6,153 bases of DNA. Origin: Bacteroidales bacterium (lineage in GTDB: Bacteria; Bacteroidota; Bacteroidia; Bacteroidales; UBA932). Each line of letters starts with the position of its first letter. Position 1 is the first letter of the stretch. The stretch lies in contig JAFUUB010000118.1 in assembly GCA_017483985.1 (NCBI GenBank), positions 1 through 6,153 on the forward strand, given 5' to 3'. Below, one piece after another: positions 6,076-6,153 of this stretch. A program made the translations under genes and the position numbers. Under the pieces are notes generated by a model. It was not told where the DNA came from and did not search any database. It was given only the letters and a program-made list of their open reading frames with translations.

Positions 6076-6153
6076 ATGGCAACAAGGTTCAAAAAACACA
6101 GTATTGATGATCGCATTAGGTACATCAAGATGTTAGAAGAAGGATATAGCATA
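6076..6153 (+). CDS. Transposase OrfA-type protein, N-terminal 26 codons (partial)
   Basis: The frame opens at ATG 6076 and stays open to the window edge, giving MATRFKKHS... followed by DDRIRYIKMLEEGYSI. This looks like the start of the helix-turn-helix DNA-binding domain found in OrfA of IS3-family elements (basic N-terminus, then an R..YIKMLEEGYSI first helix and turn). No Shine-Dalgarno is seen, and the ATG lies right behind a strong hairpin. With only 26 residues the family call rests partly on the IS-like terminal sequence upstream. In IS3 elements orfA is followed by orfB (DDE integrase domain) reached by frameshifting; that part is outside the window. Confidence 0.6.
   Translation, partial: MATRFKKHSIDDRIRYIKMLEEGYSI

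Larger units (their letters stand above)
6030..6153 (+). mobile_element. Left end of an IS3-family (IS150-like) insertion sequence, cut by the window edge
   Basis: The sequence from 6030 begins TGACATGAACCCC and continues through AAAGTTAGACA (6044-6054). This follows the pattern of IS150-group left ends, which start TGnnnTG, then a CCC run, then a GTT(A/G)GAC block. It is followed by a transposase-like reading frame starting at 6076. Base composition drops sharply and codons change (AGG, TTA, ATA, AGT) relative to the nqr genes, which fits foreign DNA. An alternative boundary at 6035 (TGAACCCC) is possible. The right end and target-site duplication are outside the window, so the boundary is not proven. 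Confidence 0.62.

Overview
The window holds one complete operon, nqrA-nqrB-nqrC-nqrD-nqrE-nqrF, encoding all six subunits of a Na+-translocating NADH:quinone oxidoreductase (Na+-NQR). It is followed by the left end of an insertion sequence that runs off the window. Subunit sequences, the gene order, sparse Shine-Dalgarno use and the A/T-rich starts before several genes fit a member of the Bacteroidota, probably a GC-rich Bacteroidales. This assignment is an inference, since no rRNA or other marker gene is present.

Layout: bases 1-53 are a short leader with no recognisable complete gene. From 54 to 5989 the six genes run on the + strand with gaps of 13, 12, 3, 19 and 18 nt, all ending in TAA, so they almost certainly form one transcript. 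Bases 5990-6029 are a short non-coding spacer without a visible terminator. From about 6030 the sequence looks like the left terminal repeat of an IS3-family element (IS150-like end), with a perfect 13-bp hairpin and the first 26 codons of an orfA-type transposase gene at lower GC and with different codon use.

How the genes work together: NqrF oxidises NADH through FAD and passes electrons to its 2Fe-2S cluster. They then move to the Cys-ligated iron centre between NqrD and NqrE, to the covalent FMN of NqrC on the outer face, to the covalent FMN of NqrB, to riboflavin in NqrB, and finally to quinone at the NqrB/NqrA side, coupled to Na+ export. This scheme is established for the Vibrio enzyme. 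Every cofactor-binding residue I could check is present here: NqrF C70/C76/C79/C111, NqrD C27/C110, NqrE C25/C116, and the flavinylation threonines T210 of NqrB and T216 of NqrC.

The most unusual thing in the window is the C-terminus of NqrC. After the normal end of the FMN domain the reading frame continues for about 45 residues containing 13 cysteines and 4 histidines, mostly as Cys-x-Cys pairs, although the rest of NqrC has no cysteine at all. This looks like a metal-binding, metallothionein-like tail on a respiratory subunit whose soluble domain faces the periplasm. The second point of interest is the IS inserted about 40 bp behind the operon, whose end hairpin may now serve as the operon's terminator.
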